Positions 8,219-14,284 of a stretch of DNA of 23,543 nucleotides are shown piece by piece. Origin of the DNA: Betaproteobacteria bacterium (GTDB lineage Bacteria > Pseudomonadota > Gammaproteobacteria > Burkholderiales > SG8-39). Each line of letters opens with the position of its first letter. Positions within the stretch are counted from its first letter, which is position 1. The notes under the pieces were generated by a model, which saw only the letters and a list, made by a program, of their open reading frames with translations, was not told the origin of the DNA and ran no database searches. A program made the position numbers and the translations under genes. The stretch spans positions 1-23,543 of the forward strand of contig DAHVFK010000009.1 in assembly GCA_027317055.1 (NCBI GenBank), written 5' to 3'.

Positions 8219-8974
8219 TCAGGGTGCGCCGACCGCGATCCCGCGGCCGGCAAAAGCCTTGCGCAGCGCCCTGGCGAAGGCCACCGCGTCGGGCTGGTCG
8301 CCGTGCAGGCAGAGCGTGTCCGGCGCCACCGGCACGCGCTTGCCGGCCAGACTCGTGACGTAGCCGCCTTCGATCATGCCGATCGCCTGCGCCACCGCCT
8401 TGTCCTCCTGCTCGATCATGCCCCCCGGCTTGCCGCGCGGCGCGAGCGTGCCGTCGTCCGAGTAGCCGCGGTCGGCGAAGGCCTCGCCCGCGACGCGCAC
8501 GCCGACCTTGCGCGCTACCTCGAGCATCCTGCTGTTGGACAGCGCGTACAGGATCACGTCGCCGCCGAGGTCCTTCACCGCGCGCGCCATCGCGTCCGAC
8601 AGCGCCTCGTCGGCGGTCGACATGTTGTACAGCGCGCCGTGGCACTTGACGTGGTGCAGCTTCGCGCCCGCGGCGCGTGCGAAGGCCTCCACCGCGCCGG
8701 CCTGGTACAGCACCAGGTCGTACATCTCCTGCGGCGTGATCTTCATCGCGCGCCGGCCGAAGCCCTGCAGGTCGGGCAGCGACGGGTGCGCACCGACCGC
8801 CACGCCGTGCTCGAGCGCGAGCGCGACGGTGTGGCGGATGGTTGCCGGGTCGCCGGCGTGGAAGCCGCAGGCGATGTTGGTCGAGCTGATGAAACGCATG
8901 ATCTCGGCGTCGGCGCCCATCTTCCAGGCGCCGAAGCTCTCGCCCATGTCGCAGTTAAGATCTATCGTCTTCAT
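8219..8974 (-). CDS. pxpA: 5-oxoprolinase subunit A (LamB/YcsF family)
   Basis: PxpA, with PxpB and PxpC, opens 5-oxoproline (pyroglutamate) to glutamate using ATP in the cytoplasm. The 251-residue product matches the family length (about 244 in E. coli). Motifs are DLNCDMGESFG at the N-terminus, NIACGFHAGDP, VGAHPSLPDLQGFGRR, VKCHGALYN, and a late DTLCLHGD, all typical of LamB/YcsF proteins. The ATG at 8974 overlaps the pxpC stop as ATGA, with a G-rich ribosome site inside the end of pxpC, showing tight coupling. The order B-C-A equals that of the E. coli pxp operon. Because this set is coupled to a nitrile hydratase-type enzyme, the true substrate could be a related lactam or amide; that is inference. 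Confidence 0.93.
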   Translation of the reverse strand: MKTIDLNCDMGESFGAWKMGADAEIMRFISSTNIACGFHAGDPATIRHTVALALEHGVAVGAHPSLPDLQGFGRRAMKITPQEMYDLVLYQAGAVEAFARAAGAKLHHVKCHGALYNMSTADEALSDAMARAVKDLGGDVILYALSNSRMLEVARKVGVRVAGEAFADRGYSDDGTLAPRGKPGGMIEQEDKAVAQAIGMIEGGYVTSLAGKRVPVAPDTLCLHGDQPDAVAFARALRKAFAGRGIAVGAP

Positions 8975-9981
8975 TTCGCGTACCCCCAGGAAATCGCCCG
9001 CAGCGCCGCGTCCAGCCGCGCGCGCGCCGCGCGCGCCAGCGCGAGCGCGTCCTCGAGCGTGCAGCGCGCGATGCGCAGCGTGCCGCCCGGCGCGAGCTGC
9101 GCCAGCCGCGGCACGTCGGCGCTGGCGATCTCGGCGATCTTCGGATAGCCGCCGGTGGTCTGGTGGTCGGCCATGAGCGCGATCGGCGCGCCGTTGGCCG
9201 GCACCTGCACCGTGCCGAGGCAGGTCGGCCCGGATAGTAACTCACCCGCCTTATCCGCCACGAGCGCCGGCCCGCCGAGGCGGAATCCCATGCGGTTCGA
9301 CTCCGGCGCCACGCGCCACGTTGCGTCGAAGAACACGCGCTGCGCGGCGGCGCCGAACAGGCCGAAGTGCTGCCCCTCCATCGCGTGCAGCACGATCGGC
9401 TCGCGATCGGGCAGCGTCAGCGGCGGCGCCGACCAGCGCACCGTGTCGATCCCGTCGCGGCGCGTCGCGCCGGCGGCCAGGTGCGCGTAGCGTGCCGCGG
9501 CGAGCTCGGCCGCGTCGGGCGCGAGCGGCAGCGTGTCACCGGCGCGCAGCGCGCGCCCCTCGAAGCCGCCGAAGCGCGCCGGCAGGTAAGTGCTGCGACT
9601 GCCGAGCACCGGCTCGAGCGCGATGCCGCCCGCGATCGCAAGATAGGCTCGACTGCCGCGCAAGGTGCGCCCGAGAACGAGACGAGCGCCCGCGCGCGCC
9701 AGCACCGGGCGATCGCGCGGCAGCGCGCGCCCGTCGAGCGTGGCGCCGAACTCGCCGCCGCACAGCGCGATCAATGCATCGTGCCCGAACACCAGTTCGG
9801 GGCCGATGACCGTCAGCTCGAGCGTCGCGGCTTCCGCATCGTTGCCCACCAGGGCGTTGGCGAGCGCGTGCGCGACCGGGTCCATCGCGCCGCAGGGCAC
9901 GATGCCAAGGTGCTGCAGGCCGTGCCGGCCGCGGTCCTGGACCGTGCTGAGCAGCCCGGGCTTGGCGACGCGGACCGTCAT
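8971..9981 (-). CDS. pxpC: 5-oxoprolinase subunit C (AHS2 / biotin-dependent carboxyltransferase-like)
   Basis: PxpC is the larger of the two subunits related to allophanate hydrolase and KipA; it works with PxpB and PxpA in ATP-dependent ring opening of 5-oxoproline. The 336-residue product shows the family start VAKPGLLSTVQDRGRHGLQH, then CGAMDPVAHALANALVGN, ALIALCGGEF, GSRAYLAIAGGI, and late SNRMGFRLGGP and MADHQTTGGYPKIAEI. The start is ATG at 9981, which overlaps the pxpB stop (ATGA). The same 4-bp overlap occurs with pxpA at the other end. The frame is open above 9981, but that stretch lies within pxpB. Length and motifs are normal and nothing appears missing. Confidence 0.93.
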   Translation of the reverse strand: MTVRVAKPGLLSTVQDRGRHGLQHLGIVPCGAMDPVAHALANALVGNDAEAATLELTVIGPELVFGHDALIALCGGEFGATLDGRALPRDRPVLARAGARLVLGRTLRGSRAYLAIAGGIALEPVLGSRSTYLPARFGGFEGRALRAGDTLPLAPDAAELAAARYAHLAAGATRRDGIDTVRWSAPPLTLPDREPIVLHAMEGQHFGLFGAAAQRVFFDATWRVAPESNRMGFRLGGPALVADKAGELLSGPTCLGTVQVPANGAPIALMADHQTTGGYPKIAEIASADVPRLAQLAPGGTLRIARCTLEDALALARAARARLDAALRAISWGYAK

Positions 9982-10688
9982 CGGCGGCGGCGCTCGAACT
10001 CGGCGCGGCTGATCGGCACGAAGCGCACCCGGTCGCCGGGCGCGAACAGGCTCGGCGGCTCGCCGCGCGCGTCGAACAGGGTGAGCGGCGTGCACGCGAC
10101 GACGTTCCAGCCGCCCGGAATCGCATACGGGTAGACCACCGCCTGCAGGCCGGCGATCGCGATTGATCCGGGCGGCACCACCACGCGCGGCTCGGCGCGC
10201 CGCGGCACCTCGAGCCGCGGGTCGAGCCCGCCCAGGTGCGGCAGGCCCGGGGCGAAGCCCATCATCAGGACCTGGTACTCGGGCGCGGCGTGGCGCTGCG
10301 CCACCTCTTCGGGCGCGAGCTTGACGCGCTCGGCGACCGCGTCGAGGTCCAGCGCCAGCTCCGGGTCGTAGCAGGCCGGCACCTCGAGCGACCGTCCCAG
10401 TGCCTGCGCCACCGGCAGGCCCTCGGCGAGACAGGCCTCGACAGCGGCGGCCGCGGCCTGCAGCGGCGCCGCGGGAAGCTCGGCATGGGCGGGATCGAAA
10501 TGCAGCGCCACGCCGCCCAGCGCGGGCACCACGTCGCGCACCCAGGGCAGTGCGCGCGCGCGCAGCGCCGCGGCCAGGCGCTGCACCACCGCGTTCACCT
10601 CCAGGTCGAGGCTGTCGGAGAACTCGACGTAGGCCGCGCAGTCGCCCAGCGGCACGATGCCGAGGGGCTTTGGAACCGCTTCGCTCAA
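9978..10688 (-). CDS. pxpB: 5-oxoprolinase subunit B (AHS1 / KipI-like)
   Basis: PxpB is the AHS1-type subunit of the 5-oxoprolinase complex and resembles the KipI kinase inhibitor. The 236-residue product starts with GIVPLGDCAAYVEFSD, typical of the family, and has EYQVLMMGFAPGLPHLGGLD, VPPGSIAIAG and the closing YPYAIPGGWNVVACTP block. The frame runs far upstream, but that part lies within the alpha-subunit gene. I place the start at TTG 10686-10688, where TTGA overlaps the stop of the alpha-subunit gene, copying the 4-bp overlaps elsewhere in the operon. A later GTG in GIVPLG is a less attractive alternative. Being fused by overlap to a nitrile hydratase-type gene is unusual for pxpB. Confidence 0.88.
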   Translation of the reverse strand: MSEAVPKPLGIVPLGDCAAYVEFSDSLDLEVNAVVQRLAAALRARALPWVRDVVPALGGVALHFDPAHAELPAAPLQAAAAAVEACLAEGLPVAQALGRSLEVPACYDPELALDLDAVAERVKLAPEEVAQRHAAPEYQVLMMGFAPGLPHLGGLDPRLEVPRRAEPRVVVPPGSIAIAGLQAVVYPYAIPGGWNVVACTPLTLFDARGEPPSLFAPGDRVRFVPISRAEFERRRR

Positions 10689-11278
10689 GCGGCTTTCGCC
10701 GGCGCGACGCCGATCATCGAGTCGCGCGTGACGATGCCCGCGAGGCGCTGCTCGCTCCAGTCCTCGGTGTCCGCCGGGCGCAGCGGCAGCACCAGGTAGC
10801 GCATGTCGGCGGTCGAGTCGTGCACCCGGATCGCGACCTCGTCCGGGATGGCGGTGCCGAACTCGGCCAGCACCGCGCGCGGCTCGCGCACCACGCGGCT
10901 GCGGTACTCGCGCGACTTGTACCAGTCCGGCGGCAGCCCGAGCAGCATGCGCGGGTAGCACGAGCACAGCGTGCACACGATCACGTTGTGCACTTCGGGC
11001 GTGTTTTCGACCACCACCAGCCTGAGCGCCGGAACGTCGAGCCCCAGCTCCTCGCAGGCCGCAGTGCCGTCGGCCAGCAGGCGCTGCTTGTAGGCCGGGT
11101 CGGTCCAGGCGCGCGCCACCACCTTGGCGCCGCGCTCCGGGCCGCGCGTCTTCATGTCCGTGGCGACGGCATCGACCTCGGCGTCGCTCACCACCCCCTT
11201 CTCCACCAGCAGCTCGCGCAGGCTCACTTCCATCAGCTGGAAGTAGGTCAGCGGCGCGTACTTGCCGAGCTCGCTCAT
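10685..11278 (-). CDS. Cobalt-type nitrile hydratase alpha / thiocyanate hydrolase gamma subunit
   Basis: This 197-residue subunit carries the metal centre of the nitrile hydratase family. The claw motif VCTLCSCYP spans residues 101-109, with Cys102, Cys105, Ser106 and Cys107. Thr at the second motif position points to non-corrin cobalt rather than iron. It continues with GLPPDWYKSREYRSRVV and ends with YLVLPLRPADT and IVTRDSMIGV, typical of both nitrile hydratase alpha and thiocyanate hydrolase gamma. In nitrile hydratase the two outer cysteines are oxidised to sulfinate and sulfenate after translation. The start ATG at 11278 overlaps the preceding stop as ATGA. The sequence alone does not decide between nitrile and thiocyanate as substrate. 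The split beta chain upstream resembles the three-polypeptide thiocyanate hydrolase layout. Confidence 0.92.
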   Translation of the reverse strand: MSELGKYAPLTYFQLMEVSLRELLVEKGVVSDAEVDAVATDMKTRGPERGAKVVARAWTDPAYKQRLLADGTAACEELGLDVPALRLVVVENTPEVHNVIVCTLCSCYPRMLLGLPPDWYKSREYRSRVVREPRAVLAEFGTAIPDEVAIRVHDSTADMRYLVLPLRPADTEDWSEQRLAGIVTRDSMIGVAPAKAA

Positions 11279-11577
11279 TCGCCAACCTCGGCCCTGTCCA
11301 GCCAGTGCTGGAAGATCTCGACCTCGATCGTGTCGGCACGGCCGCCGCGGTAGTCCGGCCAGACCTCGGCCTGGGCGAAGCGAACGCGGTACAGCGGCTG
11401 CTTCGGCAACCCGCTGCGCATCTGCGCCAGCTCCTCCGGGTTGGGGAACGCGCCGCAGACGCGCTCGATCACGCCGCTCGCGCCGCGGATGTAGTACGGC
11501 GTGCGCACGTGCCCGAGCGGGTAAGCCTGCATGACCCTCACGCGCTCGCCCGGCCGGAACCTGGTTTCAACCGTCAC
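11275..11577 (-). CDS. Nitrile hydratase beta C-terminal half (SH3-like; ScnA-type subunit)
   Basis: This 100-residue protein corresponds to only the C-terminal, SH3-like barrel of a normal nitrile hydratase beta subunit. It opens with FRPGERVRV, has GHVRTPYYIRG (residues 22-32, with Arg25 and Arg31 in the place of the arginines that contact the oxidised cysteines in the family), then GVIERVCGAFPNPEE and LYRVRFAQAEVW. The start is GTG at 11577, and its first 11 bp overlap the end of the beta N-half gene, so translation is coupled. In thiocyanate hydrolase the equivalent chain is alpha (ScnA, about 126 residues). This one is shorter. The split is a true gene boundary with proper starts on each side, not an obvious frameshift scar. 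Confidence 0.88.
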   Translation of the reverse strand: MTVETRFRPGERVRVMQAYPLGHVRTPYYIRGASGVIERVCGAFPNPEELAQMRSGLPKQPLYRVRFAQAEVWPDYRGGRADTIEVEIFQHWLDRAEVGE

Positions 11578-11884
11578 GGCGCTCCACCTCGACCATCTTG
11601 CGCGCCAGCTCCTCGGTGCTGATCACGCCGCGCTGGATCATGCTCTGGGTGATCGAGGTCACCCAGCGCTCGTAGTAGCTCATCTTGTCGTAGGCCTCGG
11701 GCCCGAGGGCCTCGATGTTCTTGCGCAGCTCGTCCACCGTGAGCAGCTTCTTGGGGCCCTTGATGCCCGACAGCAGCACCATCAGCGCGTCCACCCGCCG
11801 CTCCCACTGGGCGTAGTCGTGCTCGCTGCGCTCGACCTTGCCCGCGGGCAGCCCGCCCATGTCGTGATGGCTGCGCTCGATCAT
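11567..11884 (-). CDS. Nitrile hydratase beta N-terminal half (ScnB-type subunit)
   Basis: This 105-residue protein matches the N-terminal half of nitrile hydratase beta: HHDMGG near the start (residues 6-11), YAQWERRVDAL, then LRKNIEALGP with Arg54, and MSYYERWVTSI followed by RGVISTEEL. Arg54 sits where the family keeps an arginine touching the metal-claw cysteines. The equivalent thiocyanate hydrolase chain is ScnB (about 157 residues), and the order here (N-half, C-half, alpha) equals scnB-scnA-scnC. Nitrile hydratase activators are also related to this half, so an activator role cannot be ruled out, but there is no other N-half. The ATG at 11884 is the first gene of the operon, with no clear Shine-Dalgarno site, 39 bp from the divergent VOC gene. 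Confidence 0.85.
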   Translation of the reverse strand: MIERSHHDMGGLPAGKVERSEHDYAQWERRVDALMVLLSGIKGPKKLLTVDELRKNIEALGPEAYDKMSYYERWVTSITQSMIQRGVISTEELARKMVEVERRDG

Positions 11885-11923
11885 GCGGCTATTATTGCAC
11901 CCGTACCGCCCCGGATAAACACC

Positions 11924-12802
11924 TTGTCTCGAACCGCCGCCCCCGGCACCCTGGTCCTCGACCACGTCGCGCATTTCGTCCCCAACCTGGGCGAGGCCGG
12001 GCGCATGCTCGAGGCGCTCGGCTTCGTCGTGACGCCCTATTCCGAGCAGTCGACGCAGGAAGGCCCCGCCGGCACCGCCAACCGCTGCGTGATGCTCGGT
12101 GAGGGCTACCTCGAATTCCTGTCGCCGATCGCCGACACGCCGCACGCGCGCCGCACGCGCGAGGCCATGGCGCGCTACGCGGGCGTCCACATCCTGGCGC
12201 TCGGCACCCCCGCCGCCCCCGAAGAGCACGCGCGCCTCGAGCGCCACGGCTTCGCCCCGCTACCCCTGGTCGAACTCGAGCGCGACGTCGAGCTCGAAGG
12301 CGAGACGCGCCGCGCGCGCTTCGGCGTAGTGCGTATCCCCCCCGAGACGATGCCCGAAGGGCGAGTCCAGTTCGTCGAGCACCGCACCCCCGACTACGTC
12401 TGGCAGCCGCGCTGGTTCGGACACACCAACGGCGTCACCGCGCTCGCCGCCGCCTTCGTGGTCGCCGACGATCCGTCCGCGGCCGCGGCGCGCTACGCGC
12501 GCTTCACCGGCCTGCTCCCATCCGGTGAGGGGAAATTCATAAGATTGAGCACTTCCAGAGGGGACATCGTGATCGGCCGGCAGCGCGACCTCGCTGCGCT
12601 GCTGGGCGGCGCGCCCGCAGCGCCGGCGCTGGCGGGCTACGCGCTCGCCTGCGCCGAGCCCGAGGCGCTCGCGGCGCGCTGCCATGCCGCCGGCGCCGAG
12701 CCCCGGCGGATGGGCGAGCTCTACGCGGCGGTCCTGCCGCCGGCGTTGGGCGGCGCCTGGCTGTTTGGCGCGACGGACAGGATGACGCTAGGCACCGGAT
12801 AG
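11924..12802 (+). CDS. VOC-superfamily glyoxalase-like domain protein
   Basis: The 292-residue product begins GTLVLDHVAHFVPNLGEAGRMLEALGF, the typical opening of a glyoxalase/bleomycin-resistance/dioxygenase fold, and continues with a typical later module: GHTNGVTALAAAFVVADDP. It resembles glyoxalase-like domain proteins (PF13468 type) with two VOC modules. Such enzymes are often metal-dependent isomerases, lyases or dioxygenases, but metal ligands cannot be assigned with confidence beyond the N-terminal His (LDHVAH). The only practical start is TTG at 11924; the frame is open upstream, but there it lies across the nitrile hydratase genes. It diverges from the seven-gene operon across 39 bp, so shared control and pathway are possible. 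Its substrate is unknown. Confidence 0.82.
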   Translation: MSRTAAPGTLVLDHVAHFVPNLGEAGRMLEALGFVVTPYSEQSTQEGPAGTANRCVMLGEGYLEFLSPIADTPHARRTREAMARYAGVHILALGTPAAPEEHARLERHGFAPLPLVELERDVELEGETRRARFGVVRIPPETMPEGRVQFVEHRTPDYVWQPRWFGHTNGVTALAAAFVVADDPSAAAARYARFTGLLPSGEGKFIRLSTSRGDIVIGRQRDLAALLGGAPAAPALAGYALACAEPEALAARCHAAGAEPRRMGELYAAVLPPALGGAWLFGATDRMTLGTG

Positions 12803-12840
12803 AAGCCCGTCACCTCCGTTAGCCTGCAAGGGCGCCGAAG

Positions 12841-12868
12841 GGCCGCTTTCGGCCAAAACAGACATTCG
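12841..12868 (-). repeat. Short palindromic intergenic repeat, copy 1
   Basis: Read on the minus strand, this segment gives a GAATGTCTG start and a core GGCCGAAAGCGGCC. It matches copies at 13958-13985 and 16869-16896. GGCC/GGCC pairing lets the core fold into a small hairpin. This type of GGCC-GAAAGC-GGCC element is common between genes in many proteobacteria, where its short shadow ORFs are often mis-annotated. Confidence 0.6.
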
Positions 12869-12983
12869 ATCTGGATTTGAGGCTCCGATCGGAATACGCG
12901 GTCTGACCCGAGTTCCACAGGTTCGATGTGGGAGAGAATGCGTGTCCAGCAATCGCTCACCAACCGTCATGGCGGACTAAAGA

Positions 12984-13802
12984 ATGGTTGGGCCGCTATT
13001 AACTCAAAAGGTACACGGAACACTGCAAGCTGCCGCGCGCGCTGGTGCGTCCACGGTTGAGTGCTCATTGGACCTTGATCGTTCGAGGACGACCGTCGAG
13101 GTGGGCGTTGCAGGATGGATCTGGCACGGTCAACGATTCCCCTATCTAGAAACCTGCAAGGACAGAACCGTTTACCACTGGGTGGGTGAGACCTTTCAGC
13201 CAGTGGCGCGTTTCACAACGTCACTGGTCAAGTTGGTGCCCACGGAGTGGGGGCCGCCGACGTTCGAAATCGATGGCATCAAGATGTTACCCACGGCGCA
13301 TGTCTCGCCCTATGCGGATGCCGAACACAAAGTCGGCTTGATTCAACCGCGTGGCAAGGTGATTTTGGACACCTGTGGCGGCCTTGGTTATTTCGCCGCC
13401 TGGTGTTTGCTGGGTCGAGCGAGGCAGGTGCATTCTTACGAGAAGACCGCCGACGTGATCTGGCTGCGCAGCCTCAATCCCTGGTCGCCTGAGATTGGCA
13501 ATGGATTTACGTTAACCCATGGCGACATTGCCGAGCAGATCGGCATGCTGTCCAGCGATTCGGTCGACGCGATTTTGCACGATCCGCCGCGTTTCGGTAT
13601 CGCCGGAGAACTCTACTCGAAAGTCTTTTATGACCAACTGGCCAGGGTGCTCAAGCGCAAGGGCAGATTGTTTCATTACATCGGCGCACCGAACAAACTG
13701 ACCAGTGGTCGCGATGTTCCTAGCGAAGTGGCGAAACGATTGCGGTACACGGGATTTGTCGCGAAGTTGACTGGCGATGGGGTACTGGCCGTGAAGAAGT
13801 GA
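12984..13802 (+). CDS. COG2521-like SAM-dependent methyltransferase
   Basis: This 272-residue class I methyltransferase has motif I at residues 127-137 (ILDTCGGLGYF) for S-adenosylmethionine, then a diagnostic SLNPWSPE block (163-170) and a catalytic-type DPPRF motif (200-204). The LDTC-GLGY plus NPWS pattern is what I associate with the predicted methyltransferase family COG2521, first noted in archaea. DPPR/DPPY motifs are typical of base or amino N-methyltransferases, so a nucleic-acid or nucleoside substrate is possible, not shown. The first 110 residues form a separate beta-rich region (CSLDLDRSRTTVEVGV). The codon usage is visibly less GC-rich than the VOC gene before it, which suggests a different origin. 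The ATG at 12984 has only a weak ribosome site. Confidence 0.8.
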   Translation: MVGPLLTQKVHGTLQAAARAGASTVECSLDLDRSRTTVEVGVAGWIWHGQRFPYLETCKDRTVYHWVGETFQPVARFTTSLVKLVPTEWGPPTFEIDGIKMLPTAHVSPYADAEHKVGLIQPRGKVILDTCGGLGYFAAWCLLGRARQVHSYEKTADVIWLRSLNPWSPEIGNGFTLTHGDIAEQIGMLSSDSVDAILHDPPRFGIAGELYSKVFYDQLARVLKRKGRLFHYIGAPNKLTSGRDVPSEVAKRLRYTGFVAKLTGDGVLAVKK

Positions 13803-14140
13803 GGGTTTTGGGCACGTTTTGGCGAGTGAGGGCGGGCCAAAGATCAAGCAATCACGAAATTTTCTTCCGCTTTTAATCGGGTAACGCCGCCAGGAGAGCA
13901 ACGGCTTAGCTACTGGGCGTGACGTTTCCGTGACGCTTCGCCATTGTCCAAGCGGCCGAACGTCTCCTATCGGCCAGAAGCGGCCACACGCTTGATGCTC
14001 AACCCGCCGCCTTATTCGCCATTAGGCCGTTTGCATTCCGGCCTTCCAGGCGCGATTTTGAACGATTGCGCCCAGCAGCGCCGCTCGGCGATCCAAAACG
14101 CGCCGGCACCGCCCGCGTTTCGGGTCGCGGGCGCGCAGGA
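13803..14140. other. Intergenic stretch without a supported gene
   Basis: Between the methyltransferase and the GGDEF remnant no reading frame has family-like content on either strand. The interval is lower in GC than most of the window and includes the second copy of the palindromic repeat. It looks like degraded or non-coding junction DNA. Confidence 0.5.
13958..13985 (+). repeat. Short palindromic intergenic repeat, copy 2
   Basis: GAACGTCTCCTATC followed by GGCCAGAAGCGGCC. It shares the GAAyGtct lead and the GGCC-AGAAGC-GGCC core with the copies at 12841-12868 (inverted) and 16869-16896 (direct). Confidence 0.6.
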
Positions 14141-14144
14141 ATTT

Positions 14145-14276
14145 CCTATCCTTCGCTCCGGTGGTGACGAGTATGACGCCAGCCCGGACAGCATCCTCAA
14201 GCGGGCTGATACTGCGATGTATCAAGCCAAAAAAGAGAGGTGCAATTTTATTCGCGTCGATGATTCGACAGCTTGA
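14145..14276 (+). pseudogene. C-terminal remnant of a GGDEF diguanylate cyclase
   Basis: The last about 35 codons before the stop at 14274 read DSILKRADTAMYQAKKERC, the unmistakable final helix region of a GGDEF domain (LLxRADxAMYxAK). Just before it is FPILRSGGDEYDASP. This may be a worn version of the YPxxG segment that precedes that helix, or a GGDE(F/Y) motif joined to the helix by an internal deletion. No membrane, sensory or upstream catalytic region precedes it: the frame continues to 13944 with unrelated low-complexity residues. It is therefore a broken fragment, not an enzyme. It is convergent with the antiporter gene and 8 bp from its stop, consistent with a rearrangement junction. 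Confidence 0.75.
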
Positions 14277-14284
14277 GTGACTGC

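Noticed and set aside
7194..9148. Plus-strand frames opposite OYE and pxpA (7194-8363, 8204-9148)
   Set aside because: Antisense shadows of strongly conserved minus-strand genes, without recognisable domains.
12721..12970. Short minus-strand frames after the VOC gene
   Set aside because: Their middle part is a translation of the palindromic repeat, a familiar source of false small genes.
14160..14174. GGDEY string as an active diguanylate cyclase motif
   Set aside because: Surrounding catalytic strands are absent, so it cannot form an active domain; it may be a deletion joint or a chance match.
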